Numbered from the stretch's first letter, positions 54,427-63,232 are shown. The stretch: DNA of 64,000 nt from Enhydrobacter aerosaccus (GCA_903832005.1 CAIKZO010000011.1:45731-109730), one strand, 5' to 3'. Numbers and translations: made by a program. The notes: generated from the letters alone by a model not told the origin.

Positions 54427-55422
54427 ATGATGAGCACACGAAGCATGCGGGTGCGTAACCTGCTGATCATCATCGCGGCCCTTGCGTCGCTGGTGGCGCT
54501 GGGCTGCTGGGACAACCGGCGGGAGATGGCGCGCGTCCTCGACCAGGGCTACGCCACCAACGCCCAGATCGTGGCGGCGCAGTTCCAGCGCAGCGCACCC
54601 TTTGCCGTCGACGGTTGGCGGCCACGCTTCGTCGAACAGTCGCTGTCGGTCGACCTTCAGTGGCAGGGCAAGGACGGCAAGACACACGTCTTCCGCAAGG
54701 TCCCGGTCAGCGACGCGTTCGAGCACGCGATCGTGGACGGCCAGCAGGTCAAGCTGATGATGGTGCCGGTGAAGGTGCTGGACGACGATGCCTCAGTTCC
54801 GGTGCTGACCCTCGATGCGGCGGCGCGCCAGCAGTCGCTCAAGACCTGGCTCGAGGCGTCGGGCTATGCCGCGCTGGTCGGCTGGTTCGCGGTGGCGCTG
54901 ATGACGCTGTGGCAGCGCCGCGCTGTGCGGCTGCCGGCGACGTCGGGACGGGCCGTGCCCACCGGGCCGGTGCAGATCCCGGGGCAACGGCTGCTGATCG
55001 GCATGATGGCCTTCATGGTCGGCGCGTTCCTGACCTACAACGCTTCGGCGCTCGTCGCGCCGCCGGAGGACGAGGTCAAAAGCACCGAGCTGATGGCCGA
55101 GATCACCAATCCCGCCGGGCCGCCCTATACGGTGCATCTCGGCTGGCAGGACGGGCAGGGCGGGGTGCATCACTACGGGCCGGCCCACGTGAGCGAAGAC
55201 TTCTGGAACAAGATCACCCGGGACGGAAAGCTCACGGTCCATCAGACCAAGGTCCGGGTCCATATCGACGACTCGATGGCGCAGCCGCAGATCCTGGACG
55301 ATGCGCCGGGCAGTCGCTGGCAGACCAAGGCAGTGCTGGCCTGCGGCATTGCCTTGCTGATGGTGGGGGCATTCTGCCTGCTCTCGGCCGCCCGCGTGCT
55401 GCGTCAGGGGAGCAGGGCGTAG
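54427..55422 (+). CDS. multi-pass membrane protein with duplicated soluble domain
   Basis: 331 residues. Membrane segments near residues 11-27 (LLIIIAALASLVALGCW), 150-170, 205-225 and 305-325. Between them are two similar extracytoplasmic parts: VDLQWQGKDGKTHVFRKVPV and VHLGWQDGQGGVHHYGPAHV; this matches a DUF3592-like duplication. Function unknown. Two adjacent ATGs (54427, 54430) are possible starts; sequence further upstream lies in tRNA-Arg. Confidence 0.72.
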   Translation: MMSTRSMRVRNLLIIIAALASLVALGCWDNRREMARVLDQGYATNAQIVAAQFQRSAPFAVDGWRPRFVEQSLSVDLQWQGKDGKTHVFRKVPVSDAFEHAIVDGQQVKLMMVPVKVLDDDASVPVLTLDAAARQQSLKTWLEASGYAALVGWFAVALMTLWQRRAVRLPATSGRAVPTGPVQIPGQRLLIGMMAFMVGAFLTYNASALVAPPEDEVKSTELMAEITNPAGPPYTVHLGWQDGQGGVHHYGPAHVSEDFWNKITRDGKLTVHQTKVRVHIDDSMAQPQILDDAPGSRWQTKAVLACGIALLMVGAFCLLSAARVLRQGSRA

Positions 55423-55460
55423 CCTTAACAATTTCGCAAAGCTGCCTTTTTAAAAGCTTA

Positions 55461-55480
55461 TGAGAATGATTCGCATTTGA
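55461..55480 (+). promoter_or_regulatory. Fur-like iron box before the siderophore receptor
   Basis: TGAGAATGATTCGCATTTGA has the AATGATxxxCATT core of a Fur box as an inverted repeat (AATG...CATT). It lies 71 bases before the receptor start and in front of a complete iron-uptake operon, so repression by a Fur-type regulator when iron is plentiful is expected. The match is good but not perfect at the 3' end. Confidence 0.68.
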
Positions 55481-55550
55481 AGTAATTCACTGCTAATGAG
55501 TTGCAGTCGCCGAGCCGAGCCCGGCGGATTACTTCGATGGGGGATTTCTC

Positions 55551-57827
55551 GTGAAGCGTCGTTTGCCTGTTAAGACCACCCTGGTCAGCCTTCTGGTCGC
55601 GCCTGCCGCGATGGCCCAGCAATCTCCGACCCCGGCCGGTGCGACGCCGGCCCCGGATACGACGCCGCCCGCCACCGAGACCAAACCCGCCGACCCCAGC
55701 GCCGCGCCCGCGACGCTGGCCCCGGTCACCGTGACCGGCACCCGTCCCAGCGAGGACTTCGCCAAGCCCGCCTCGGCGCTCGACAGGGTCGGCGACCTGC
55801 GCGACACGCCGCAGTCGGTGACCGTCATCACCAAGGCCCTGATGCAGTCGCAGGGCTCGACCTCGCTGACCTCGGCGATCTCCCGCGTCCCCGGCGTCAC
55901 GGTCGGCGCGGCCGAGGGCGGCCAGATCGGCAACAACATCAACCTCAACGGCTTCTCCGCCCGTACCGACCTCTATCTCGACGGCATGCGCGACTCGGGC
56001 CAGTACTACCGCGATACGTTCGCCCTCGAAGAGATCGAGGTCCTGATGGGCCCGTCCTCCATGCTGTTCGGCCGCGGCTCGACCGGCGGCGTGATCAACC
56101 AGGTCTTCAAGAAGCCGTCGCTGACCCCGAAGGAAGAGTACAGCGCCTCGATCACGACCAACGGCCTGAAGCGCGGCACGTTCGACATCAACAAGCCGAT
56201 CGACGACCAGTCGGCCTACCGGGTGGCGGCGATGCTGCAGCAGGGTGCGGCCACGACGCGTAACCAGTCCGACGTGCTCGATTTCGGCGTCGCACCTTCC
56301 TACAAGTTCGGCATCAACACGCCGACCGAGGTCACGCTCTACGCATTGTTGCAGCACAATCACGACCAGCCCGACTACGGCGTGCCGCCGGTGAACTTCT
56401 ATCCGGCGCAGGTCGGCCGCAACAACGCCTACGGCTTCAGCGACGACCGCACCGAGCAGGACGTCATCTTCCTGGGCGCGCGTGTTCTGCACAAGTTCAA
56501 CAAGGACGTCTCGCTGCGCAACCAGACGCAGCTCAACTACGTCAACACCAATGCCCGCGAGACCGCGCCGCAGTCCGTCGGCACGGTCAGCGCGTCCGGT
56601 GTCTATACGCCGATCGGCGGCGGCCAGACGAACCTGCCCTTGAGCTCGCTCTACGTCCGCCAGCAGAGCCACGACCGTAACATCTTCACCTGGTCGCTCT
56701 ATAACCAGAGCGAGCTGAACGCCAAGGTCGACACCGGCCCGGTCAATCACGCGATCCTGGCCGGCGTCGAGCTGGGTTACGAGAGCTACTACAACCAGAA
56801 CTACGCGCGAAACGGATCCTGCAACGGCACCGCACTGGGATCCGCGGTTGCGACGACCGGCTACGTGTCCTGCACGTCGCTGCTCACGCCCTCGGGATTC
56901 GATCCCGGCACGCCCCAGATCGCGACCAACCTCGCGACCGCGCAGGCCAAGGCCTTCGCCGGCTACTTCAACGACACCATCACCATCATCCCCGAGGTCA
57001 AGCTGGTCGGCGGCGTGCGCTACGACGTCTACTGGTCGCAGATCGGCAACTCGATCAACCTCCAGAACACGCCGGGCAACACGACGCTCGGTTACGCCGA
57101 GCGCACCGACACCTTCACGAGCGTGCGCGGCGGTCCGATCTTCCAGCCCGACAAGGTGCAGACCTACTACGCCTCGTACAGCACCTCGTTCAATCCGTCG
57201 CTCGAGCAGCTCGTGTCGACGACTGGCACCAGCCAGCCGCTGCCGCCGCAGACCAACGAGGCCTTCGAGCTCGGCGCCAAGTACGACTTCCTGGGCGGCA
57301 ACCTCCAGGTGACGGGCGCGGCGTTCCAGATCACCCAGCAGAACGCGCGGTCGCAGAACAACGACGGCACCTTCTCGGCGACCGGCACCATCCAGGTGAA
57401 GGGCGTGCGTGCCGGCATCACCGGCCGCATCACCGACGAGTGGCAGGTGTGGGGCGGTTACACCTACCTCGACGCCCGCATCACCAACGGCATCGGCGCC
57501 GGCACGACCGGCATGGTGCCGCTCAACACGCCGCGCGACGCCGCGACCATCTGGTCGACCTACACCTTCGCCAAGACCTATGAGATCGGCGGTGGCGTGA
57601 CCTACCTCGGCCAGCGCTACGCCAACAACACCGACTCGACGGTCGTGCCGGAGTTCTACCGCGTCGACCTGACCGCTGCCTACAAGCAGCCGACCTACGA
57701 CCTCCGCCTGAACATCTTCAACCTGCTGAACACCTACAACTACGATGCGATCATCGCGTCCGACGGTGGCCGCGCCGTGCCCGGCTCGGGGCTCACCGGC
57801 ATGCTGACCTACGTCCACCACATGTGA
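55551..57827 (+). CDS. TonB-dependent siderophore receptor
   Basis: 758 residues, GTG start, signal peptide MKRRLPVKTTLVSLLVAPAAMAQ followed by a Pro/Ala-rich stretch. TonB-box-like region APVTVTGTRPS, plug domain RDTPQSVTVITKALMQSQG, TSLTSAISRVPGVTVG, NGFSARTDLYLDGMRD, EEIEVLMGPSSMLFGRGSTGG, then a 22-strand barrel. Closest in style to Fiu/PiuA catecholate receptors, which fits the PiuC-type gene next to it. The last residues are YVHHM rather than the usual terminal aromatic, which is odd. Fur-like box upstream. Confidence 0.92.
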   Translation: MKRRLPVKTTLVSLLVAPAAMAQQSPTPAGATPAPDTTPPATETKPADPSAAPATLAPVTVTGTRPSEDFAKPASALDRVGDLRDTPQSVTVITKALMQSQGSTSLTSAISRVPGVTVGAAEGGQIGNNINLNGFSARTDLYLDGMRDSGQYYRDTFALEEIEVLMGPSSMLFGRGSTGGVINQVFKKPSLTPKEEYSASITTNGLKRGTFDINKPIDDQSAYRVAAMLQQGAATTRNQSDVLDFGVAPSYKFGINTPTEVTLYALLQHNHDQPDYGVPPVNFYPAQVGRNNAYGFSDDRTEQDVIFLGARVLHKFNKDVSLRNQTQLNYVNTNARETAPQSVGTVSASGVYTPIGGGQTNLPLSSLYVRQQSHDRNIFTWSLYNQSELNAKVDTGPVNHAILAGVELGYESYYNQNYARNGSCNGTALGSAVATTGYVSCTSLLTPSGFDPGTPQIATNLATAQAKAFAGYFNDTITIIPEVKLVGGVRYDVYWSQIGNSINLQNTPGNTTLGYAERTDTFTSVRGGPIFQPDKVQTYYASYSTSFNPSLEQLVSTTGTSQPLPPQTNEAFELGAKYDFLGGNLQVTGAAFQITQQNARSQNNDGTFSATGTIQVKGVRAGITGRITDEWQVWGGYTYLDARITNGIGAGTTGMVPLNTPRDAATIWSTYTFAKTYEIGGGVTYLGQRYANNTDSTVVPEFYRVDLTAAYKQPTYDLRLNIFNLLNTYNYDAIIASDGGRAVPGSGLTGMLTYVHHM

Positions 57828-57834
57828 CGGGGTC

Positions 57835-58521
57835 ATGCTGGTCTGTATTCCGAAGGTCCTGGACGCCTCGCAGATCGTCAGTCTGCGGGAGCGTCTGGAC
57901 CACGCCAATGAAGGCTGGGTCGACGGTCGCGTAACCGCCGGCTACCAGGGCGCGCCGGTCAAGTTCAACCAGCAGATCGACGAGCGGTCCGAGGTTGCGC
58001 ACGCCTGCCAGCGCATCGTCGTGTCCGCCCTCGAACGCAACACGATGTACATCAGCGCGGTCCTGCCCAACACGATCTACCCGCCGATGTTCAACCGTTA
58101 CGGCGAGGGCATGAAGTTCGGCGCCCACGTCGACGGCAGCCTGCGCATCCATCCGATCGACGGCCGCAAGATCCGCACCGACGTGTCGGCCACGTTGTTT
58201 CTCACCAACCCGGAGGAGTACGACGGCGGCGAGCTGCTGATCGAGGACACCTACGGCGCGCACAGCATCAAGCTCGCGGCCGGCGACATGGTGGTCTATC
58301 CGGCGACCAGCCTGCACCAGGTGGCGCCGATCACGCGCGGCACCCGCACCGCCTGCTTCTTCTGGACGCAGAGCCTGATCCGCGACGACGGCCAGCGCCG
58401 GCTGTTATACGAAATGGATACCGCCATCCAGCGGCTGAACCAGACGGGCGCCGACGAGGTCGCGCGCCGCACGCTGATCGGCTGCTATCACAATCTCATT
58501 CGCGAGTGGAGTACGACCTGA
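57835..58521 (+). CDS. piuC: PiuC/YbiX-type Fe(II)/2-oxoglutarate dioxygenase (PKHD-type)
   Basis: 228 residues. Jelly-roll motif His98 and Asp100 in GAHVDGSLR, His161 in TSLHQVAPITRGTR and Arg171 for 2-oxoglutarate. EYDGGELLIEDTYG is the typical family loop. Usually next to catecholate siderophore receptor genes and induced by low iron; the substrate is unknown, perhaps the siderophore. Seven bases after the receptor; stop overlaps the next start. Confidence 0.93.
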   Translation: MLVCIPKVLDASQIVSLRERLDHANEGWVDGRVTAGYQGAPVKFNQQIDERSEVAHACQRIVVSALERNTMYISAVLPNTIYPPMFNRYGEGMKFGAHVDGSLRIHPIDGRKIRTDVSATLFLTNPEEYDGGELLIEDTYGAHSIKLAAGDMVVYPATSLHQVAPITRGTRTACFFWTQSLIRDDGQRRLLYEMDTAIQRLNQTGADEVARRTLIGCYHNLIREWSTT

Positions 58522-59234
58522 TGGCGAATGCCGTCGCCTCGGTGGGAAGCATGCGGGTCAACCGGCGTCTCACCTTCGTGCGCTGGGTGCGCAAGACCCA
58601 CGGCTGGTTCGGCCTGTGGGGCGCGCTGCTCGGCCTGATGATGGGCACCAGCGGCGTGTGGCTCAATCACCGCGCGCAGCTCAAGCTCGAACTGCCGGCG
58701 CAGAAGACGATGAACGCCCAGCTCGCGCTGCCCGATCCCGCGCCCGCGACGCCCGAGGAGATGGCCGCCTGGTTGCAGCAGGCGCTCAAGATGGATCGTC
58801 CGGCCAACATGACCCGTGTCGAGCGTGGCCGTCCCGTGCCGTGGGCGGAGAAGGCCGGGGCGGAGCGTGGAGCGGAGAAGGGCGCAGAAAAGCCCCAAGA
58901 GAAGCCTCTCATGCAGCCCGCGCGCTGGACGTTCGGCTTCGGCGGACCCAACCATCTGGTGCAGGTCGAGTACTGGGCCGGCAACAAGTCGGCCAGCGTG
59001 CGCACCACCGAGAACGGCTTCTTCGCCACGCTCACCAACCTGCACAAGGGCGTCGGCATGCCGATCCCCTGGATCCTGCTGATCGACACCCTGGCCGGCA
59101 GCCTGATCTTCCTGTCCCTGAGCGGCCTCATCCTGTGGTGGGAGACCAACCGCCGCCGCAAGCTCGGCATCGCCATCTTCGGCGTGTCGGTGGCGGCCAC
59201 GATCGGCCTGGCGCTGTGGCCGCTGCAGCCATGA
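58521..59234 (+). CDS. PepSY-associated membrane protein
   Basis: 237 residues. Helix near 28-48 (GLWGALLGLMMGTSGVWLNH), a periplasmic part with WTFGFGGPNHLVQVEYWAGN, then two helices (PWILLIDTLAGSLIFLSLSGLILWWET and GIAIFGVSVAATIGLALW). PepSY-TM proteins of iron operons are often linked to reductase-like roles. Short Lys/Glu stretch around 115-128. The start overlaps the PiuC stop (TGATG). Confidence 0.83.
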   Translation: MANAVASVGSMRVNRRLTFVRWVRKTHGWFGLWGALLGLMMGTSGVWLNHRAQLKLELPAQKTMNAQLALPDPAPATPEEMAAWLQQALKMDRPANMTRVERGRPVPWAEKAGAERGAEKGAEKPQEKPLMQPARWTFGFGGPNHLVQVEYWAGNKSASVRTTENGFFATLTNLHKGVGMPIPWILLIDTLAGSLIFLSLSGLILWWETNRRRKLGIAIFGVSVAATIGLALWPLQP

Positions 59235-59980
59235 GCGACAGCAGCCCCGACAAAGTGTCGAAAGGCGATCACGACTTCCATCACTACAAGGAGCCGTTGT
59301 CGCCGATCGCCAAGCGGGTCCTGCTGGCGGCCGTGATCTTCTTCCATGTCGGCGCGGGCTACGCGCTGACGCAGGTCGAACCACCCAGGATCATCGTCAG
59401 CGACGCAGCCCCGCTCGAAGTGAGCTTCGTCACGCCGGATGCTCCTGCCGAGAAGGAAATCCCGCCGCCGCCGGAAGAGCCGCCGCCGCCCGACATTCCG
59501 CCGCCACCGGTCGAGGCGATGATCGCGCCGCCGGACGACGACCTGCCGCCGCCGGAATTTCCGGTCGAGGTGAAGAAGCCCGATCCGCCGAAGCCGCCGC
59601 CGCCCAAACCGGTGCCGCCCAAGGTCGTGCAGCAGCCGCGTCCGCCGTCGCTGTCTCCGCCCGCCGAGGCCCAGGCCAGCAGCGCACCGGTCGCGCCGCG
59701 CGCCGCCGGCCCGCAGACGCTGACCGCCTCGCAGGTCGGCGTGCTCACGCCGGCCTCGCCGATCTACCCGATGCGCTCCAAGCGCAACGGCGACCAGGGC
59801 ACGGTGATGGTGAAGGTCCTGATCGACACCAGCGGCCGTCCGACGCAGGTCACGCTGCAGACGTCCTCGGGCCACGCCGAACTCGACGAAGCGGCGATCA
59901 GCGGTGTGCGCGCGGCGCGCTTCCGTCCCGTCGCGGACCCGGTCTGGGTTCTCTATCCAATCAAATTCGCGTTGCAGTAA
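59231..59980 (+). CDS. tonB: TonB energy-transducing protein
   Basis: 249 residues. N-terminal helix at about 28-48 (RVLLAAVIFFHVGAGYALTQV), long Pro-rich linker (EIPPPPEEPPPPDIPPPPVE to PPKPVPPKVVQQPRPP), and a C-terminal domain from ASPIYPMRSKRNGDQGTVMV to AARFRPV, the TonB fold that grips receptor TonB boxes. Drives uptake by the receptor in this operon. ATGA overlap with the PepSY gene. Confidence 0.94.
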   Translation: MSDSSPDKVSKGDHDFHHYKEPLSPIAKRVLLAAVIFFHVGAGYALTQVEPPRIIVSDAAPLEVSFVTPDAPAEKEIPPPPEEPPPPDIPPPPVEAMIAPPDDDLPPPEFPVEVKKPDPPKPPPPKPVPPKVVQQPRPPSLSPPAEAQASSAPVAPRAAGPQTLTASQVGVLTPASPIYPMRSKRNGDQGTVMVKVLIDTSGRPTQVTLQTSSGHAELDEAAISGVRAARFRPVADPVWVLYPIKFALQ

Positions 59981-59992
59981 ACGAGGTCAGTC

Positions 59993-60754
59993 ATGGGCGA
60001 CACTTCCTCTCTGGGCTTCGGCCACTTCCTGGCCGAATCCGATCCGGTCATCAGGACGTTGCTGGTGATCCTGGCGCTGATGTCGGCGATCTCCTGGTAC
60101 CTCATCATCATGAAGGGGATCAGCCAGGTCATCCGCCAGCGGCGCAGTGCGGCGTTCCTCAGCCACTTCTGGAGCGCCACCTCACTGGAATCGGTGCAGA
60201 ACGAGCTGAACGTGCATGGCGTGCACGAGCCGTTCGGCCACCTGACCGCGCATTCCCTGCATGCCCAGGCGCACCACGAGCGCTTTGGCGCGGCCAAGCT
60301 CGAGGAGACCGGCAGCCAGCAGGAATTCCTCACCCGCACCATCAAGAAGGTGCTCGACGAGGAGACGACCGCCCTCGAGAACGGCCTCACCATGCTGGCG
60401 ACAGTGGGCGCCACGGCGCCGTTCATCGGCCTGTTCGGCACGGTGTGGGGCGTCTATCACGCGCTGGTCGCGATCGGCTCGACCGGCTCGGGCATGCTCG
60501 ACAAGGTCGCGGGCCCGGTCGGCGAGGCGCTGATCATGACCGGCATCGGCCTTGCCGTCGCACTGCCGGCGGTCATGGGCTACAACTGGCTGACCCGCTC
60601 CAACCGCGTGCTGAGCGCCAAGCTCGACGCCTTCGCCTTCGAGCTGCTGACGTTCCTGTCGATGGGACGGACCTTGCAGGCCAACGTCGGCGGCGGCCGC
60701 CGCGCGGCCCCCGTGCCGGCGCCGGGCGCCGCGTCGCTCACCGCCGTCAAGTAA
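59993..60754 (+). CDS. exbB: ExbB/TolQ-family proton channel protein
   Basis: 253 residues. Three membrane helices: TLLVILALMSAISWYLIIMKG, and a C-terminal pair around NGLTMLATVGATAPFIGLFGTVWGV and ALIMTGIGLAVALPAVMGYNW. The TVGATAPFIGLFGTVWGV segment is the ExbB signature. Forms the proton channel with ExbD to energise TonB. Twelve bases after tonB. Confidence 0.94.
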   Translation: MGDTSSLGFGHFLAESDPVIRTLLVILALMSAISWYLIIMKGISQVIRQRRSAAFLSHFWSATSLESVQNELNVHGVHEPFGHLTAHSLHAQAHHERFGAAKLEETGSQQEFLTRTIKKVLDEETTALENGLTMLATVGATAPFIGLFGTVWGVYHALVAIGSTGSGMLDKVAGPVGEALIMTGIGLAVALPAVMGYNWLTRSNRVLSAKLDAFAFELLTFLSMGRTLQANVGGGRRAAPVPAPGAASLTAVK

Positions 60755-60781
60755 GACAACCGGAAGCACAGGAGAACCGAC

Positions 60782-61201
60782 ATGGCTTTCGCAAGCTTCG
60801 ACAGGAACAAGTCTTCCGGCGCGCCGATGGCCGAGATCAACATGGTGCCGTTGATCGACGTGGTGCTGGTGCTGCTGGTGATCTTCATCGTCACCGCGCC
60901 GCTGATGACCAACGCGGTGAAGCTCGACCTGCCCAAGGCGACGTCGCAGACCGACGTCCAGAAGCCGGAGAAGATCGAGTTCGCCATCAACGCCGACGGC
61001 CAGCTCTTCTGGAACGGCGAGCGCATCAGCCGCGAGGACGCGCAGGCGAAATTCCTCACCGAAGGCCAGAAGCGCCCGCAGCCCGCCGTCTACCTGCGCG
61101 CCGACCAGAGCGTGGCCTATCGCTACGTCGCGGAGATGCTGGCCGACGCCTCGAAGGCCGGCCTCAGCAAGGTGGCCTTCGTCAGCGAGCCGGCGAAGTA
61201 G
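60782..61201 (+). CDS. exbD: ExbD biopolymer transport protein
   Basis: 139 residues. One N-terminal helix, INMVPLIDVVLVLLVIFIVTA, with the conserved proton-path Asp at residue 26, and a periplasmic part AINADGQLFWNGERIS and VYLRADQSVAYRYVAEMLADA. Last gene of the operon; a strong hairpin follows 21 bases after its stop. Start ATG at 60782 with ACAGGAGAACCG upstream. Confidence 0.94.
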   Translation: MAFASFDRNKSSGAPMAEINMVPLIDVVLVLLVIFIVTAPLMTNAVKLDLPKATSQTDVQKPEKIEFAINADGQLFWNGERISREDAQAKFLTEGQKRPQPAVYLRADQSVAYRYVAEMLADASKAGLSKVAFVSEPAK

Positions 61202-61221
61202 GGCGCCAGTCTCACGTCTCG

Positions 61222-61267
61222 CCCTCACCTAGCCTCTCCCCCGCGAGGGGGAGAGGCTAGGTGAGGG
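61222..61267. repeat. perfect 21-bp hairpin with GNRA loop after exbD
   Basis: Arms 61222-61242 and 61247-61267 (CCCTCACCTAGCCTCTCCC to GGGAGAGGCTAGGTGAGGG) pair perfectly; the loop is GCGA. It belongs to a dispersed repeat seen between genes of many bacteria. It may end transcription of the iron operon or protect its 3' end; there is no T run. Confidence 0.85.
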
Positions 61268-61291
61268 GGCCTGACGAAGCATCTCGTGCAA

Positions 61292-61328
61292 CACCCTCAC
61301 CCAACCTCTCCCTCTAGCGAGGGAGAGG
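61292..61328. repeat. partial second copy of the CCCTCACC...CCTCTCCC repeat
   Basis: ACACCCTCACCCAACCTCTCCCTC with inverted CCTCTCCCTC / GAGGGAGAGG (61305-61314 and 61319-61328) around loop TAGC. It shares the CCCTCACC-CCTCTCCC order with the hairpin at 61222 but lacks the second arm of the outer stem. Confidence 0.7.
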
Positions 61329-61668
61329 AGCCTGAACGTTTCCGTTTAATAAACGGGAATTAAACGAGAGCACCCCGTCATCCCAGCGCACCTCTGTCAT
61401 CCCGAGCGCAGCCGAGGGATCTTTCTCTCTTTTTTCGTCTCTTCCAGAAATCGTTGCGCCTCAAGCCCTTAAGCCCATTTCGGCAATTCGGGAAAGTCCC
61501 CGAACCCAGCCCATCTCTCCACTCTTAATCGCGCCAGGCTCGATCTGCCCCGCCGTGCAGCGTCTCCCATGGCCCCCGCGCTTTCGACCGATGCCGAGGG
61601 TCCGGGACCCCGCAATGACTATTGCGTATAACGCAATATATGTCAAGGGCTCAGCCGGGCGGGGGGCG
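61329..61668. other. gene-free gap with short repeat-like tracts
   Basis: No credible gene in about 340 bases. Two GTCATCCC tracts occur (61377-61384, 61396-61403), the second within GTCATCCCGAGCGCAGCC, a tract common between genes in GC-rich proteobacteria. Short frames on both strands (for example 61461-61688) show no domain or ribosome site. The promoter-palindrome at 61621 lies inside it. Confidence 0.5.
61621..61646 (-). promoter_or_regulatory. orphan promoter with ATTGCG...CGCAAT palindrome
   Basis: On the minus strand the text reads TTGACATATATTGCGTTATA then CGCAATAGT: a consensus -35 (TTGACA, 61641-61646), a 17-base spacer and an AATAGT -10-like hexamer, with the palindrome ATTGCG-x5-CGCAAT (61621-61637) covering it. 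Such promoter-operator layouts occur ahead of autoregulated toxin-antitoxin pairs, yet no gene of that kind follows downstream toward 61200. Confidence 0.45.
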
Positions 61669-62452
61669 TCAAAACCGAAAGTTGACACCCGCCCGCACGA
61701 TATTGACGGTCAGGCCACCGGAACTCGTCAGCAGGGCGGTGTTGTTCGCGACGCCACCCGTCAGCGGTGAGCGGTGAGCCGACGGAAACCGATCCGAAGT
61801 CGACGTGCAGGTATTCCGCCTTGACCGACCATTGGGGCCCAAGGGCGTACTGCATGCCGGCGCCAAGCACCCATCCGATCGTGGTGGAACGCGCCGACGA
61901 CTGCGACGACGCGAAGGTGCCAAAATTATCGTTGAACTGGGCGTCGAACTTGAGCGTCGTGAGGGCAATACCGCCGGTCCCATAGACCGCGGCGTCACCC
62001 ACCGCCCAGCCGATCTTCGGGCGCAGCGTCGCGATCCAGTCTGCCCCCATGGTCTGGCTGACGACGAACCGGTTGGCAGGCTGTGACAGGTAATTGGAAC
62101 CGGCCGTGCGCGTGGCGTTGAGGGACATCACGCCAGCATCGCCTTCGACGCCGATCAACAGGCTGCCGGTCTGCCAAGTATAACCGCCTTGCACGCCGCC
62201 GGTGAATCCCGAGCTGCCCATGGAGCCCGCGCCGGTGGTCTGGATCTGGCCTGGATCGCTGGTAACGAAATAGTTGCCCGGCGCCGCAACGGCGGTCGTG
62301 AGGTAGGAATTTCCCCAAGCGCCGCCCGCGTTGACGCCGACATTGAAGCCCGACCAATCGCGTGCGGTGGATTGCTGCGCCTGCGCACCGGCGACGGACG
62401 TAAGAACGCCGGCGCAAAGGCACGCTGCGCCGATGGATAGAAAGCGAATCAT
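61669..62452 (-). pseudogene. Omp25/31-like outer membrane beta-barrel protein, frameshifted near its end
   Basis: From the ATG at 62452 (GGGGAGAAATTCAT upstream): signal MIRFLSIGAACLCAGVLTSVAGAQ, then ARDWSGFNVGVNAGGAWGNS, GFTGGVQGGYTWQTGSLLIG, ADWIATLRPKIGWAVGD, and YALGPQWSVKAEYLHVDFGS, the usual Omp25-like barrel. After SVGSPLT the main frame turns to ADGWRREQHRPAD and stops at 61643, while another frame gives GGVANNTALLTSSGG and the end VNFRF with the expected terminal Phe (stop 61669). The cause is a tandem repeat of CGGTGAG at 61765-61771 and 61772-61778: one copy restores the frame. Confidence 0.85.
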
Positions 62453-62605
62453 ATGAATTTCTCCCCCAGCGTGCATGTTAAGTGCCTGCAGCCAGAAGGC
62501 GAAGAGAAATCGCCTGCCGCTTGGCGTCGCGAGCCCGAGGATGTCGCTACGGTCGCTTTCCGGTGAAGCGGATCTGCACGATCAGAGGCGGGCAGGGATC
62601 AGCGC

Positions 62606-63232
62606 CTAGCTGTGCTGCCCCGCCAGCGTCACCGTCGCCACGCCCGCGCCGATAAGAAGCCCGCCGCCCGTACGGTTGACGATCCGGATCGCGCGCGGGT
62701 TGCCGACGAAGCGGCGCGCCTTGGACGCGACCAGCGCGTAGCCGAAGGCATTGGCGAAGGCCAGCACCAGGAAGGTCGTCTCGAACACCGCCATCTGCGT
62801 CCAGAAATCCGCGTGCGGATCGAGGAACGCGGGCAGGAAGGCCACGAAGAAGGTGATGCTCTTGGGGTTGAGCGCCGTCACCAGCCAGGCATGGCCCAGC
62901 ATCTTGACCGCCGAGACCTTGTCGGTGCGCGGCGCCGCATCGAGCGTGCCGCCCGCGCGCCAGAGCTTGATGCCCAGCCACACCAGATAGGCGGCACCGA
63001 TCCATTTCAGCGCCGTGAACAGCGTCGCCGACGCGGCGAGGAGGGCGCCCAGCCCCAGCATGGAGAGCGTCATGGCGGTGAAGTCGCCCAGCGCCACGCC
63101 GATCGCCATCGGCAGCGCCGTGCGCCAGCCCTGGCCCAGGGCATAGGACACGACCAGCAGCACGGTCGGGCCGGGGATGACGAGAAGGATGGACGATGCC
63201 GCAACGAAGGCGGCCCAAAGGGAGAGGGTCAT
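62606..63232 (-). CDS. LysE/RhtB-family exporter
   Basis: 208 residues, six predicted helices. Starts MTLSLWAAFVAASSILLVIP, with the PGPTVLLVVSYALGQGWR signature, LGDFTAMTLSMLGLGALLAA, and AWLVTALNPKSITFFVAFLPAF (the LxNPK motif). Members export amino acids or homoserine lactones. Single gene; 152 bases from the beta-barrel gene, with nothing recognised in the gap. Confidence 0.92.
   Translation of the reverse strand: MTLSLWAAFVAASSILLVIPGPTVLLVVSYALGQGWRTALPMAIGVALGDFTAMTLSMLGLGALLAASATLFTALKWIGAAYLVWLGIKLWRAGGTLDAAPRTDKVSAVKMLGHAWLVTALNPKSITFFVAFLPAFLDPHADFWTQMAVFETTFLVLAFANAFGYALVASKARRFVGNPRAIRIVNRTGGGLLIGAGVATVTLAGQHS

Noticed and set aside
55458..57908. 816-residue minus-strand open frame
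   Set aside because: Shadow of the TonB receptor; no signal or domain, repetitive Val/Arg composition.
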